Source of the DNA: Trichobilharzia szidati
Lineage: Eukaryota > Platyhelminthes > Trematoda > Strigeidida > Schistosomatidae
Direction: 5' to 3'
Assembly: GCA_944472155.2 (NCBI GenBank)
Contig: OX235271.1
Location: 81,171,256-81,235,255 of the forward strand
DNA: 64,000 nt
In this document: positions 33,561 to 44,134 of the stretch, one piece after another
How positions within the stretch are numbered: the first letter of the stretch is position 1
Layout: each line of letters starts with the position of its first letter
Translations under genes and position numbers: made by a program
The notes under the pieces: model-generated
Seen by the model: only the letters and a program-made list of their open reading frames with translations
What the model was told of the DNA's origin: nothing
The model's database searches: none

Positions 33561-34180
33561 TTTGAAACTGTCATCCTATCCCATCATCCTATTGTATGGT
33601 TGTATGGTAACTGCATGTAGTGAGTAGTATAGCTGAACTATTCTCTAGATTTCTTATCTTATTCGGGTCAACTAATCTAGATTTTGCTAGGTTTTTATGT
33701 TCGCCTAGTCTGACTGTCCCTGTTCTACTAATGTGACCTATGTATTTGACCTGAAAATCATTCCAGCAGGGTATTAGATAAACTAAATTGTTTTGTTTTG
33801 AAGGCTCCACAAGCAAGATCCTTTAACCGACAAAGCTTGTTTCTAATTGAATTTGTGGGTTTGAATACCAACCACTTTTATTCCTGCCTTGTTAAGAATT
33901 CTGTGTAAGGTTTCCGAGGTTCCTTCCTTGTATGGAATTACTACTGATGATTTAGATTCCTTATTGTTGGTGTCGTCATTAATATTATTATTATTATCAC
34001 TATTACTACTGTCATCATTTATTTTATTGTTATATTTTCCTACATACATCCTGACTAATTTATCAGAGTAATTATCAAGTTTCACTCCATACCGATGAAG
34101 TTTTACACTGAAGATGCTGTCTAGAAAGACAATGAAACAATTCAGAATTAAATAAATGCAGCTCAGAAAGTACACCCCAT
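33561..34180 (-). pseudogene. Penelope-like element, linker and GIY-YIG endonuclease
   Basis: Two open pieces: 34175-33843 with an Asn/Ser/Asp-rich linker, then VVIPYKEGTSETLHRILNKA and GIKVVGIQTHKFN; and 33816-33589 with NNLVYLIPC, VKYIGHISRTGTVRLGEHK and LAKSRLVDPNKIRNLENSS. VYLIPC and KYIG form the GIY-YIG core, with a downstream R and EH pair. A frame break separates the pieces near 33830. The RT is missing upstream. It belongs to the same family as 12401-13133 but is better preserved. Confidence 0.8.
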
Positions 34181-35205
34181 TATCAAAATCATATTCACCT
34201 GAGTTATAAATCTTCTCTATTATTTTTTATCTGGTCAGTAGCATGATGAAGTGAGTTTTAACATACACTGTGTAAGGTAAATAATCCTGAATGCTAAAGG
34301 TAGAAACTCTGTAAACTAGCACATATAAAAGACACTAGTAATAAGACGAAACTTTTAAGGGCGCTTAAAAATATAATATGTATATATATTTGACATTCAT
34401 CTAAAATCATCTTTATTTAATTAAGAACATTTAATGATAATCTAATCACCACAGGTAAATTCCCTTTTCGCTATTATAACTAACATTGTTGAAAGTGCTC
34501 CTTCATAGCTGGAAGTTCCTTTTCTAGGTTAGATAACTTCAAGATAGTGGACAATTACATAATACAAAACTATTATTTATTTTTTGTCTTCAAAGTTTCG
34601 AGAAATAATTTATCTAACTTTTTATCTTGTAAATGTTTGTTTATTTTTTGTTTTAGCTGAAAAACTTTGAAGTTAACTTATTTAGTGTTTTTTCCTTTTC
34701 ATAAAAGGGAAGTAAACGCTTTATTTGATCATGAAATCTAAATTGGAACCTAGCAGCAGGGAAGGATACAAAAACAAAAGCAAAAAGGAAGGTAACTGCA
34801 TGTGGAGATGGTTCAGTGTGCTTTATAACTCTACTGAGTATTATTACGTAATGACTTTTGTATAATAGAGGAAATACGCACTTTAGTTTGATAATATATA
34901 AATAAATAAAGCGAAATTCCTTTGATTGTAGATAAAATATTAGATAAACAAGTGTTTTATATTCTTATATTGCAGTAGTAATTCGTAATCTGTGCCAATA
35001 GATTGGACCACCTTTATTTTATAGCCTTATATACATATATAACCCAAATAGAAATATAAGTCTTTAAGATTCAGTTATACCAAATCTAATCAAAGAGAAA
35101 ATAAGGCAATTCAGAGGAGGTAATTTTCTTTACCAAAAAAGTCATCTTCAAAGGCTACATAGTCATATTTATATCTATCAGAATGGATTTTTAAAAAATT
35201 CCTTT
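34181..35205. other. Intron 4 sequence, nothing recognised
   Basis: A+T-rich; only the AAATCTTCTCTATTA motif at 34206-34220, shared with 29455-29475, stands out. Confidence 0.35.
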
Positions 35206-35435
35206 ACTTTCCCGTGTGAAACATAGTGCTTCAGGCTAGAGGCTTGAAGTTTCGGTTAGCATTGGTGTTTGTTTTTACGGGATAGGGTTGCTAGCCTCCT
35301 CATGCCCAAACTTCCCTCTTTACCAGTCTTGTTACTGGCTTAGTAAGGTAAAGGAGTGTGTCGGCCAGGGATCAAATACCGGACCACATGAAGTGTAGTT
35401 GGCGAGCATTCCACCGCTGTGCCACCAACGCACTT
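35206..35435 (-). mobile_element. SINE-A copy 10, near full length
   Basis: In plus sense the reversed 3' end (TTCCCGTGTGAAACATAGTGC), GGATAGGGTTGCTAGCC, reversed B-box GGGATCAAATACC, and CCACCGCTGTGCCACCAACGC at the head. Confidence 0.8.
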
Positions 35436-35575
35436 ATCATAATGCATAGCAGTCTAATATTGATTAATAGAGTTGTGTCATGTAATTGATATAATTAATG
35501 AAAAGCGATTACCAAAGGTAGAATGAAATTACTGGAGACCAGTTTGAAAATTATCTACAAAGTGAGGCCCAATGA

Positions 35576-35775
35576 GTGCGTTGGTGGTCCGGATTCCGAA
35601 CCCCGGCCAGAAAACTCCTTAATCTCGCTTAGTCGGAAGTAAGTCTGACAGAGAAGGAAAGCTGGATGTGAAGTTAGCAAACTCATTCCGTAAAAGCAAC
35701 ACACCACTGCCACTGGAACTTCAAGACTCAAGCTTGAAGCCCTACGTTCCACTCGGAATGCACAGGAAAAAATAC
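35576..35775 (+). mobile_element. SINE-A copy 11, head internally deleted
   Basis: GTGCGTTGGTGGTCCGG runs directly into ATTCCGAACCCCGGCC, so most of the sequence between A- and B-box is lost. The body and 3' end (CTTGAAGCCCTACGTTCCACT) are complete. It lies about 140 bp from and inverted to copy 10. Confidence 0.75.
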
Positions 35776-36493
35776 ATGGGCCGAATGATACATTAGGTAT
35801 TAGGTTTAAGCACTTGTATATGATGGGTGCGCTAGCCATTCATCAACTCAGCCTCGAATTCTGAAAGCAGATAAGATTTGTCAAGTATTTTATTTATATT
35901 GTATTAAGAAGTAAGTATGTGTTGCAACTTTGAAGTTAGTTTACCATCTCTACAGTTACCGCCTCTTAAGTTTGTTACGAGGTCAACCTGTAGTAAAATA
36001 AGCCTGACTGTTTTTCTATAATATTTTTATTAATAGTTATTTTATTAATGTCGTCTACAAGATGACATAAAGAGTGGTCTGTAACGCGGTATAGTCTTAT
36101 ACTGTAGAAAGTCAATAAAATGGGTAGGATCCGATCATTTCATCGGGGTTATGACGAATGGATTGCATAATAGTGGCGGTACATATAAAATTTTGAAATT
36201 TAGCTGATAACCACCCAGTAATGCTACTTATGGAACCTTTAAAGATACCTCTTTTGCAACGCAGGAGTTTTTGTTAACTTTGATATGTATATATGCCAGC
36301 AGCATCAGCTAATTTAGGGGGTTATATGCAGAAACAAAACTATGTCATATGTTAAGATAATAATAATATCATCTTAATTCTGAACAGTAATTGTAAAATG
36401 TACACAATTTTCAGAGGAGTTTATTGGATGATATTTTCCCTTCATAAAATATCTCCAAGTAAAATATGAATTGACAGTATATCCTATGACACA
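35776..36493. other. Intron 4 sequence, nothing recognised
   Basis: A+T-rich; no gene or repeat family supported. Confidence 0.35.
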
Positions 36494-36940
36494 ATGGTCT
36501 CTGAGCTGGTGAAGCACAAACCATTCCATTATGATATATCTGCTTTGTCTCCTTCAAGAAATCTACGATATCTAGTTGAAAGCCAGTTGTAAAACGTTCA
36601 GAAGTACATTTTGAGATCTAAGGATATAACTAAAGAACAGTTGTCTCATGTACTGGGATATTTTGCCACTCACAATCAGGCCATTCCTCAAGTTTACTAG
36701 GAACTTGCGAATCAGGAGCTTGTAAACATTTTAAATACCAATAGAGGTCATATCTCAGTCGATTTAAACAAACTGAACGAGAGAAAATACATGCAACAGA
36801 GGGATGGAAGTTTTTGCTGGCCCAAGCTTTAAGCAGACTGCCGCCTATTAAGAGTATACCAACAAGGGAAGAGCAACAATACACTAGGTGATATTATCTT
36901 TTCTGATGAGATAACTTTTGTGGATATTTCTGAGAATTAA
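36494..36940 (+). pseudogene. Decayed reading frame of unknown origin, antisense in kinase intron 4
   Basis: From an ATG at 36494 a single frame runs 148 codons to TAA at 36938-36940, with only three internal stops (TAA 36590-36592, TAG 36698-36700, TAA 36830-36832) and no frameshift. In sequence this A+T-rich about ten stops would be expected by chance. All three stops could come from CAA/CAG by one C-to-T change. Composition is protein-like: SALSPSRNLRYLVESQL, ITKEQLSHVLGYFATHNQ, QELVNILNTNRGHISVDLN, YMQQRDGSFCWPKL. I do not recognise the family. No poly(A) tract or splice signals were noticed. It could be an old retrocopy, a decayed exon or a chance frame. Confidence 0.45.
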
Positions 36941-37014
36941 TCATACTTACAATTTTTTTAACAAAAGTATTTAGAGAAATGTTTTATAAAACTACATTAA
37001 AACTGTCTTAGTTG

Positions 37015-37085
37015 TTAGCTGGTTGGAGGCAATCGGGAGGATACCCTGACACATGTTAGCTACTACCCAATGTCCAATTAAAATA
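37015..37085 (-). mobile_element. SINE-C fragment
   Basis: GGTTGGAGGCAATCGGGAGG and TTAGCTACTACCCAATGTCCAATTAAAA resemble the 3' part and flanking arm of SINE-C, with the tRNA-like part deleted. Confidence 0.45.
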
Positions 37086-37565
37086 ACTACCTTAGCTTTC
37101 TTATATATTGGATGACAGAATTTTAGCTTACCATACTAATTATTTCCCACCTACCCCAGACTCAGTGGAAGCACTTTAAGTGAGTTAACATTGATGAAAA
37201 AAGTTGTCAATTACAGTTTTTTGCTTACCAGGACTTAAAGCATGTTGCATATATGAGAGGTTAAGGTACTATACGGTTATCCACACTGAATTTAATACAC
37301 TATGACTTAGACTTTATATCTCTTGAGTGAATATTACCTTATTCAGTCAACGTACTACACCCGCATTAATGAAACCGATAAATGTCACGAATGAAAATGG
37401 TGTACACAAATGATAAAACAAGTGATGAAATAAACTTTATAAAGAAAAGCCTAGGCGCCATACATCAATGCACTATATATTTACAACATGAGAATAAGTT
37501 GTCATTAAATATCAAAGTAATATTCAGAATTCATACTGAGCAATGTTATTAAGAAATAAACTTAC

Positions 37566-37692
37566 CAACATAGTCTGGTGTTCCTGCTAGTTCACGATGT
37601 TGTTTCCCTTCAGTTAATACAGTTGCCAGGCCAAAGTCTGTTAGAAAGACATCAGTAGATGGATAAGGTTGACGTAACAGTACATTTTCAGC
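37566..37692 (-). CDS. Kinase exon 4 (metal-binding N, DFG, activation loop)
   Basis: The exon encodes 42 codons plus one base, starting AENVLL (N241, metal-binding). DFG lies at residues 257-259 in VFLTDFGLATVL. The activation loop EGKQHRELAGTPDYV leads to APE, whose Ala codon is split G|CT with exon 5. YPSTDVFLTDFG is the DRAK-like layout of the beta-7 to DFG segment. The exon is flanked by a TTTAAG acceptor and a GTAAGT donor. The preceding intron is 13868 nt and the following one 10770 nt. Confidence 0.9.
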
Positions 37693-37954
37693 CTTAAACA
37701 GAAAAAAACAGAAACAACAGAAACATTCATCAGTATCCAAGGTATTTATACAACATAGTACTAATATAAGTGAAAACAATTATTAATAAGTATTTTCTTA
37801 TCTAAATTTCATTGTTCACGAGAGATAGATATAAACTAAAAGTTGCCCAGATTTCAAAGTAACAAGAAAGTAATCTTCAGCAACACTTGTCTGTATATAT
37901 TCACTATAAAAACAAAATAAAAATTAATTGAATTTTAGATTTTCCCGTTGAAAT

Positions 37955-38030
37955 GCAGGTACATCCAGTAACGAGTCCCAAAACGGACGAAATGCGCATC
38001 CTGGATTCCACTGCTATTTACCATCCACCA
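37955..38030 (+). repeat. Hammerhead ribozyme of schistosome satellite type, core broken
   Basis: Helix I strands ATCCAG (37963-37968) and CTGGAT (38001-38006) pair perfectly. Helix II GTCC (37975-37978) and GGAC (37985-37988) pair perfectly. GAAA (37989-37992), the short helix III TGCGCA and the cleavage triplet ATC (37998-38000) are present. Only the CUGANGA box is damaged (TAACGA, one base short). Schistosome satellite DNA is known to encode active hammerheads; this copy should be inactive. Confidence 0.75.
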
Positions 38031-38049
38031 ATTAAATTCAAAATGAAAA

Positions 38050-38308
38050 TTAGTTACAGGATTTCATCATGAGCTGACATCAGTTAGAGAACCACTGGAA
38101 AACCAACTGGGAGTACTGGACAGCTGTTTCATCAACCTAGTTTGGGACTCTTCATCAGTACGCATCCACTGCCAGTGTCTGAACCCAGGACCTTCTGGTT
38201 ACAAGATGAACTAGCTCGCAGACCATTAAGCCACTGGGACCCAATCCAATGGCCAATGGTCCTCAAACCGATGTCAACTCATGATGAAATCCTCTAACCA
38301 ATACTTGT
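38050..38308. mobile_element. SINE-B copy with an inverted 3' end
   Basis: A minus-oriented copy with reversed A-box CATTAAGCCACTGGGACCC (38055-38255) is followed by a plus-oriented 3' end (TCAACTCATGATGAAATCCTC) to 38308. It follows the hammerhead remnant directly. Confidence 0.7.
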
Positions 38309-38734
38309 AAACGAAAATTATTATGACAAATATCTATTTATTATGTGTACACTCTTATTTATGATGATGTTTTTTAACTATTAAATTATTATGAAGTAGA
38401 AATAACGACGTAGGTCTGTGACATTTGAGGTACCTTTAGTTCTAATCCATAAGGATGAACAGTCTGAAGCAAGATCAATGAGATCCTGGAACTTTCAGAA
38501 ACGCAAAAGAAACTTGGGTCCAGTTAGCAACTGATTCTAATGGCTTGTTTGGCAGAAAATCAAGTCAATAAGCGAAAGGTTGTAAGTCCTAAGGCTATTA
38601 TAATAGTTCGGTCGTTTATTTTTTCTTTAGTAGTAGAAGTTTTTAAAATTCTAACAATGGCTATTCCAATCACTCGCAGTCTGACGTAGGATTTAAACGA
38701 AATAAAGAAAGCCCTTAGTATTTAAATACTTTTT

Positions 38735-38975
38735 ACATTCCAAGTGGAACATAGGGCTTCTAGCCTTGAGCTGCGGGGTTTCAGTAGCGGTGGTGATGGT
38801 GGTGGTGGTGTTATCACAGGTTGTGTCTGTTAACCCCCCACCGAACGTGCCCTCTTTAACGTGTTTGCAACCTACCAGGTAAGGCTATGGGGTGGGTCGG
38901 CTGGAAATCAGACACAAATCTGATGTGTAGTTGTGGGAGATTCTTCTACTTAACTAGTGACGTACATGCATGTCT
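38735..38975 (-). mobile_element. SINE-A copy 12, with a trinucleotide expansion
   Basis: Reversed 3' end TTCCAAGTGGAACATAGGGC, then a (GGT)n tract at 38790-38810 inserted in the CACCACTGCTAC region, then GTGCCCTCTTTAACG and a diverged head. Confidence 0.65.
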
Positions 38976-39618
38976 AAGATCATACCACGTCCCTCTCCTA
39001 GCCTAATTCTACTCCAGCTAACTCATTTATTAAAGGTTGTCTGAGGTTCCACATGCCTTTGTACATGTGTATAACGCCTCAGTGAGTGAAAGAAATTCCA
39101 TAATCTTGTCAGTCAGCTTCCTTGTCTTCCTTGTCTAATACTCATATTGTTTCACTGGGAGTTAGTTTTGATAAAGGTAGACTAGTGGAACAAATGATAT
39201 AACCTAAGAATCTAGTCAATGGCTGCCAGTTAAAATCAAAGTATCTTATGTCATTACGTAATTTCACAAGGCATTCGCGTTCATTCTATCTGCATTCCTT
39301 TCATACTAATGTGGAGAATCACCTCTTGTTTTGGCCATGAAATATCAATTTTTCACTATCTAACTTTAATGAATAATTACTTAAGTGATTAACAATTTTA
39401 CTTTTTATAAAAATATACATGTTACACCAAAAATAGGACATAACATGGGATAAATACTACGAATAATTATTTATACATTAACTAAACGCAAACACATTAA
39501 GATATGAAAGTATTTGCATAAAGATAACTTGTTAAATATTCTCGTCTAATTGTAAATAAACCAGTTCTATAATCTATTTATAACAAACTGATTATAGTGT
39601 TGATAAGATAAAGATCAT
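38976..39618. other. Intron 3 sequence, nothing recognised
   Basis: No gene or known repeat was seen. (This lies within kinase intron 3, upstream of exon 4.). Confidence 0.35.
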
Positions 39619-39780
39619 TTTGGCTTTTTGTAGGGATTTGGAGAAATTTGGATCTAGATTTTATCACGAATTAACATCAGTTAGGGATCATGGAGCATTG
39701 AAGAGATGTTTTGTTCTAGTTCTGAACATTTCATAAGTGGACATCCACGACCCTACCGGAGATTTAACCCTGAAAATAAT
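39619..39780 (-). mobile_element. SINE-B 3' fragment, diverged
   Basis: TTTTTGTAGGGATTTGG, ATCACGAATTAACATCAGTTAGG and GATGTTTTGTTCTAGTTCTGAAC correspond to the 3' half of SINE-B in reverse. Confidence 0.55.
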
Positions 39781-39841
39781 CCAAATCGCTACAAAAACAC
39801 ATAATTTAAATATGAGTTTCCAGCTCATTGACGCCTAATCG

Positions 39842-40023
39842 ATGGATGCCTTGGAGCTGTAGTGAGAAGTACTGGCCAGAGGGATCTAACATGTCAAGAT
39901 GAAGTGTATACTAATCGAAGACATTGGCTGAGGGTAGCTCTGTATCACGAATTCACAACAAATTCCCGGGAAACTAAATTCCATTCCCAGTGGCTGAATG
40001 GTCAACGGACTTGGTCTCTTAAC
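39842..40023 (+). mobile_element. SINE-B copy, 5' part, interrupted
   Basis: ACTAATCGAAGACATTGGC, TATCACGAATTC and CCCAGTGGCTGAATGGTCAACG (A-box region, 39987-40008) break off at CTTAAC, where a CR1-like element is inserted. The copy resumes at about 40956. Confidence 0.7.
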
Positions 40024-40955
40024 TTTAATAATAATAATAATTTGCTTTATTCCAAAACAGTACTTGTGATACAGAATAGAGTTCTCAGCATTTTTACTGC
40101 AGTATTGCATTCAGTTAGTACATTATCAATAAATAGAATTCTACATAGATTAAGGAAATCTCAGTTCATTATGACAACAACATATTGGCATGTCGGTAGC
40201 AGAGCCAAAGCTTAACAGTGTTTGAAGGTGTTAGAAAAGTGAGAGCTGTCATATTTACTGGCGTAAGCGAGAGAAAAAAACAAAGCAGCACAAAAAGGAA
40301 AAAGAGAGAGATAATAGGAAAAGAAAGAAAGAAAATGTTGTACCTATAAATGATATGAGTTGGAAAGACGAGGTCCAATTGTACTACTGACTATTTAATG
40401 AATTATAGGTATCACGCCTAATGCTTTCTTTATCACACAGAACACGAGCTAAGTAGGATATGGTTGAGTTTTTGTACTTGCTGATGCGAGCATATGGTTT
40501 CCTATATAGGCTTCTGGTTTTGCCTGATGAGACGCAAGGGGAGAGTTGTGAGTGAAGAGGGTGGTGTGAGTTAGATAAAATGGATTTAACCCATTTTTCA
40601 CATGAGTCCATGTGCCTGTCGACCAGAATAATAACAAGCTGGTTAAGTGGCACATTACTTACCCTGCTGACAACCTTTAACATCCCGTGTAATAAGGTAT
40701 AGTCTTTCTTCAGTAGCCCGGGAAAAACTAAGGGGGAACAATAGAGAATAATAGGCAGAATGCGAGAGTTAACGAATTGTAGGAGTAAGGGTTGGGTAAT
40801 ACCAGAATGTTTTAACTTCTTGATGTAGAAGGTAGGACGGAATATTTTCTTAGAAATCTCCAAGATATGAGACGACCAGGAGAGATCAGCAGATGGAATG
40901 ACGCCTAGGTATTTAATTTTCGACTTGGTTTCTATTTCAGTGCCACCTATGTTGC
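40024..40955 (-). pseudogene. CR1/Jockey-like non-LTR element, 3' part of RT, inserted in a SINE-B
   Basis: On the minus strand the frame reads KSKIKYLGVIPSADLSWSSH, YIKKLKHSGI, FVNSRILPIILYCSPLVFPG and SRVSNVPLNQLV, typical of the region after the RT active site in CR1/Jockey elements. It ends LCDKESIRRDTYNSLNSQ and a stop at 40384. A 3' UTR and the tail GGAATAAAGCAAATTATTATT follow to 40024. The copy is 5'-truncated, as usual for these elements. The open frame continues by chance about 16 codons into the SINE at its 5' end. Confidence 0.8.
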
Positions 40956-41063
40956 ATACTTGAAGATCCCAGATTCGACTCTTGGAGTGGTCTTCGGAGT
41001 TCACAACTGAAGAGTCCCAAACTAGAGCAAAACAGGTGACCAGTAGTCAATTGTTAGGATTCT
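40956..41063 (+). mobile_element. SINE-B copy, 3' part resuming after the insertion
   Basis: GAAGATCCCAGATTCGACTC (B-box) and ACTGAAGAGTCCCAAACTAGAGC continue the copy interrupted at 40023. Confidence 0.65.
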
Positions 41064-41300
41064 TCACGAATCGAAATCAGTTAGAGACGATTGAAAACCA
41101 GGGAGGACTAAGCAGCTGTTTCATCTTAGTTTAAAACTCTTTATCAGTGCACACCCACGGGCCTCCAGAAGTGGAACCCGAGATCTTCAAGTTAGGGGAT
41201 CAAGCTTGTTGACCATTTAACCACCTTGGGATGACATTCAATGACCAATGAATTCTGACTTTGGCAATTTGTGATATAACGCCACCTTTGATGAGCATCC
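41064..41300 (-). mobile_element. SINE-B copy, inverted to its neighbours
   Basis: TTCACGAATCGAAATCAGTTAGAG, reversed B-box AAGTGGAACCCG, reversed A-box GACCATTTAACCACC and TGACTTTGGCAATTTGTGATATAACG. Confidence 0.65.
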
Positions 41301-41319
41301 GCTTAATTTTGACATGACA

Positions 41320-41530
41320 GAATTCATGGACCACTGAATTCCGATTCAAGTGGTTAAATCGTCAACGAGTTTGGTTTCATAACCTGAATGTCCCTTGTTT
41401 TACCTCTTGGGGGTGAGTATGTCCTTGGGTACGTACTTCTGAAGAGTCCCAAACTAGGAATAACCAGTTGTTCTGTACTCCCTGGTTTTCAGTGATCTTC
41501 AACTGAAGTGAGTTCATGATGAAGTCTATA
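41320..41530 (+). mobile_element. SINE-B copy
   Basis: TTCAAGTGGTTAAATCGTCAACG (A-box region), a diverged B-box, TTCTGAAGAGTCCCAAACTAGG at 41436-41457 and TGAGTTCATGATGAAGTC. With the preceding copy it forms another inverted pair. Confidence 0.68.
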
Positions 41531-41684
41531 TTAAAGACAAGATAATGACGCAATAATAATACATTATATAAAGATTACAACTATCTTTATGTAACACTTG
41601 CAACAATATAATGAGCTGATAAATTTGAATAAAAATTAAAATAAGTCAGATAACATAGAATAACCACTTTTGACTTGGAGGAGG

Positions 41685-41825
41685 TCATGTGAAGAGGAGA
41701 TGAAAACGTGTGGGCAGACATGGAGCCAGGTGAAGACTCTAGCAGAGAACAGAACGCAATGGAGACGCACGGCTGAAGCCCTATGTTCCTGTAGGAATTA
41801 AAGGATACAATAATAATATAATAAT
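41685..41825 (+). mobile_element. RTE-type element, short 3' fragment
   Basis: GAGATGAAAACGTGTGGGCAG, CAGGTGAAGACTCTAGCAGAG and TGAAGCCCTATGTTCC, ending ATTAAAGGATACAATAATAATA. It is nearly identical to 20805-20960, so both are probably young copies of one subfamily; this one is strongly 5'-truncated. Confidence 0.85.
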
Positions 41826-42335
41826 AACCACTTTTGACTGGACAGTAGTTAGTAACTAGTTCAATGTGTCTAGTCACTTGTTTGGTGCAGATGTTTGCAA
41901 TGTGGTCACCATTCTGGCGGCTTACCATCACGTTAAAGGCTTCCTTCCGATTGTCTTCAGCCATCTAATGTCAACCAATCACAGTGCAATGTGATGGCAA
42001 GCCACCTAGAATGGTGGCCAAAAAGCAAACATGACTGATAGATTTCATTCTGCAACAAACAAATGACTAGACACATTACACTAGTTACTAACTAGTGTTC
42101 AGTCAAATCATCCAATACAGTCCTTCAGGAAGCCAATCGCGGATCCCAATAGCTCAGTGGTAGAGTCTCTGACTGTAGCACTACTGGGTGACCGGGGTTT
42201 GAATCTCAGAAGAGGGGGACATGAGTTCCTTCAAAGTTGCAGGTACGCCTTTCTGACTGGTGAGTGCCAGCTAGCATGAAACCTAGTTCAAGCAATGCTT
42301 CCTGCCAATTGCTCCCAACCACCTAATTTCAATAG
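41826..42335. mobile_element. SINE-C inverted pair
   Basis: A minus-oriented arm (41830-41975: TTAGTAACTAGTTCAATGTG, TTGTTTGGTGCAGATG) abuts a plus-oriented copy (41976-42335: AATAGCTCAGTGGTAGAGTC at 42148-42167, B-box GGGGTTTGAATCTC). Confidence 0.75.
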
Positions 42336-42884
42336 AATAACCACGTTGGATGAAGAATTAAAATCAGCTTAAAGGAAGCCCTCATGTAAGTTTTAATATT
42401 CTCCGTGTACGCGTATCATGAGGTTGCAGTCTTAAATAATTTTAAGTTATTCAAAAAATTTCAACATGACTAACATTTGAGTAATACTCAATCAGTTCAT
42501 CATAGACTATTTAAAGTAAGGCAGGTTTATCGAGAATTCCGAGCACTGAAGGTAAAAGCAAATGTAATGTGCTAGGCAATTTAATCAAAGAATTTTAAAA
42601 GTACGGAAAATTCAACAGTCTATTTTCTGGAATTCTTTAAAAGAAGAGATTAATTACATATAAGAATAAAAGACACAGTAAATTGAGTGATATTTAAGAC
42701 ACAGTCAAAGATGCTCAACCATATGAAAAAGGATACCAGAAACCCTGCACCAGTTCTCGTTAAATCCGCTATCAGGTTGGTGTTTAAGCTTAAATGTTCA
42801 AAAAAACAGATTGTGTCACTTCATCAAATACTGCTTACTCAGTAAATGATTGAATAAATGTTTCTATATTTGCATTCTTATGAG
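42336..42884. other. Intron 3 sequence with a possible PLE shred
   Basis: At about 42718-42790 CCATATGAAAAAGGATACC, GAAACCCTGCACCAG and TTGGTGTTTAAGC resemble the PLE linker (PY.KGT.ET...) as at 45880-45935. Too short to be sure. Nothing else was seen. Confidence 0.3.
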
Positions 42885-43105
42885 TTCCTAGTGGAACAGA
42901 GAGCTTCAAGTTTGAGTTTTCAATTTTCACGAACATTGGTGTTTATTTTTTCACCAGCTGGAGTTGCTAGCCTGACGCTCAAACTTTCCTCTTTGTCAGA
43001 CTTACGTTCGGCCAAGAGAGGTAAAGGTGCGCCCAGGCTGGGACTCGAACCCCGGACAACATGCATAGTTGGTGAGTATTCTCCTGCTGAACGACCAACG
43101 CACTC
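42885..43105 (-). mobile_element. SINE-A copy 13, near full length
   Basis: Reversed 3' end GTTCCTAGTGGAACAGAGAGC, GGAGTTGCTAGCC, reversed B-box GGGACTCGAACCCC at 43040-43053, and ACGACCAACGCAC at the head. Confidence 0.8.
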
Positions 43106-43351
43106 AAAAGTTATCACAGCGGGGAGTATGCATATAGCATACAACTCTCTTCAAACCTTGCATACAAACATTAGGTCGCGCATCTGGTAATCAAAAATTA
43201 TGAGAACACCATCAGAGCATATAATGGGTTAGCTACCGCAATCCGTTAACAAACCATGGTTAAAAAAACTAAAGGCTTTCAGATACCTTGTTGCAGTATA
43301 AGAATTTGACCAATTGTTTATAAAGATAATATATTTTGAAAACTCAAAGAT

Positions 43352-43580
43352 TAGTCGGAGGATTTCATCATGAGCTGACATCAGTTAGAGAACCATTGGA
43401 AAACCTGCAGGATGTACTGGACAGCTAGCTGTTTCGTCAGCTTGGTTTGGCGCTCTTCTTCGGGGAGCACCCACACTGCAGGGTTCGAATCCAGAACCTT
43501 CTGGTTGCAAGGCGAGCTTGTAGACCAGCTCGTGATGAAATCCTCCATCCAATCAAACAAAATCCCTACAAAACCAATGC
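43352..43580. mobile_element. SINE-B copy with an inverted 3' end
   Basis: A minus-oriented copy with reversed B-box GGGTTCGAATCC (43481-43492) is joined at about 43528 to a plus-oriented 3' end (TCGTGATGAAATCCTCCATCC...CCTACAAAACC). The A-box half is deleted at the joint. Confidence 0.7.
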
Positions 43581-44134
43581 TCGAAAACTCAAAGATATAA
43601 TAAGGAGTTAGCCTTTTAAAATAGCACACATTCTCAATAACTAAACAAACCAGTTTAACAGTCAAAGAACTTCATGGTATGAATAGTGCATAATTAAAAC
43701 TGTAATGACAATATTTAATAAGTGCTGAAAGCAAACATTCTATCCATAATGTTTTTTTTGTTTTCTTCAAAGTCTTCTTTACATTTAAACTCGTCTTCAA
43801 ATGCCCAATTGCCATTTATTTATTTATTTATTTTTGACCAGATAAGGTCAAACATTATATAATCACTAACGAGTGTTATCTTTTTTTCACTCAGGCAAAT
43901 CATTTTTGAATACACATGTCGATTATGACCTAGAATGGAATGTATGCATATACCAAAAGGAATGCATTACACGATGATGGCAGATAAGTACATTGACATA
44001 TTTCTGTTCTTTCAATAAGTCAAAACGAATGAACAGATAGATATCTGATGCATAAATGTTTAAGTGTATTTCTTTAAAATGGTTTTTAAAGATTCTTTTC
44101 GTTTTGTAAAATATTTCACTAATAATTTCATATT
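43581..44134. other. Intron 3 sequence, nothing recognised
   Basis: Only a (TTTA)n run near 43816-43832 stands out. Confidence 0.35.

Noticed and set aside
40957..41004. N-terminus of the 206-codon frame as a genuine start
   Set aside because: These codons are SINE-B sequence; the RT-derived part begins after the insertion joint.
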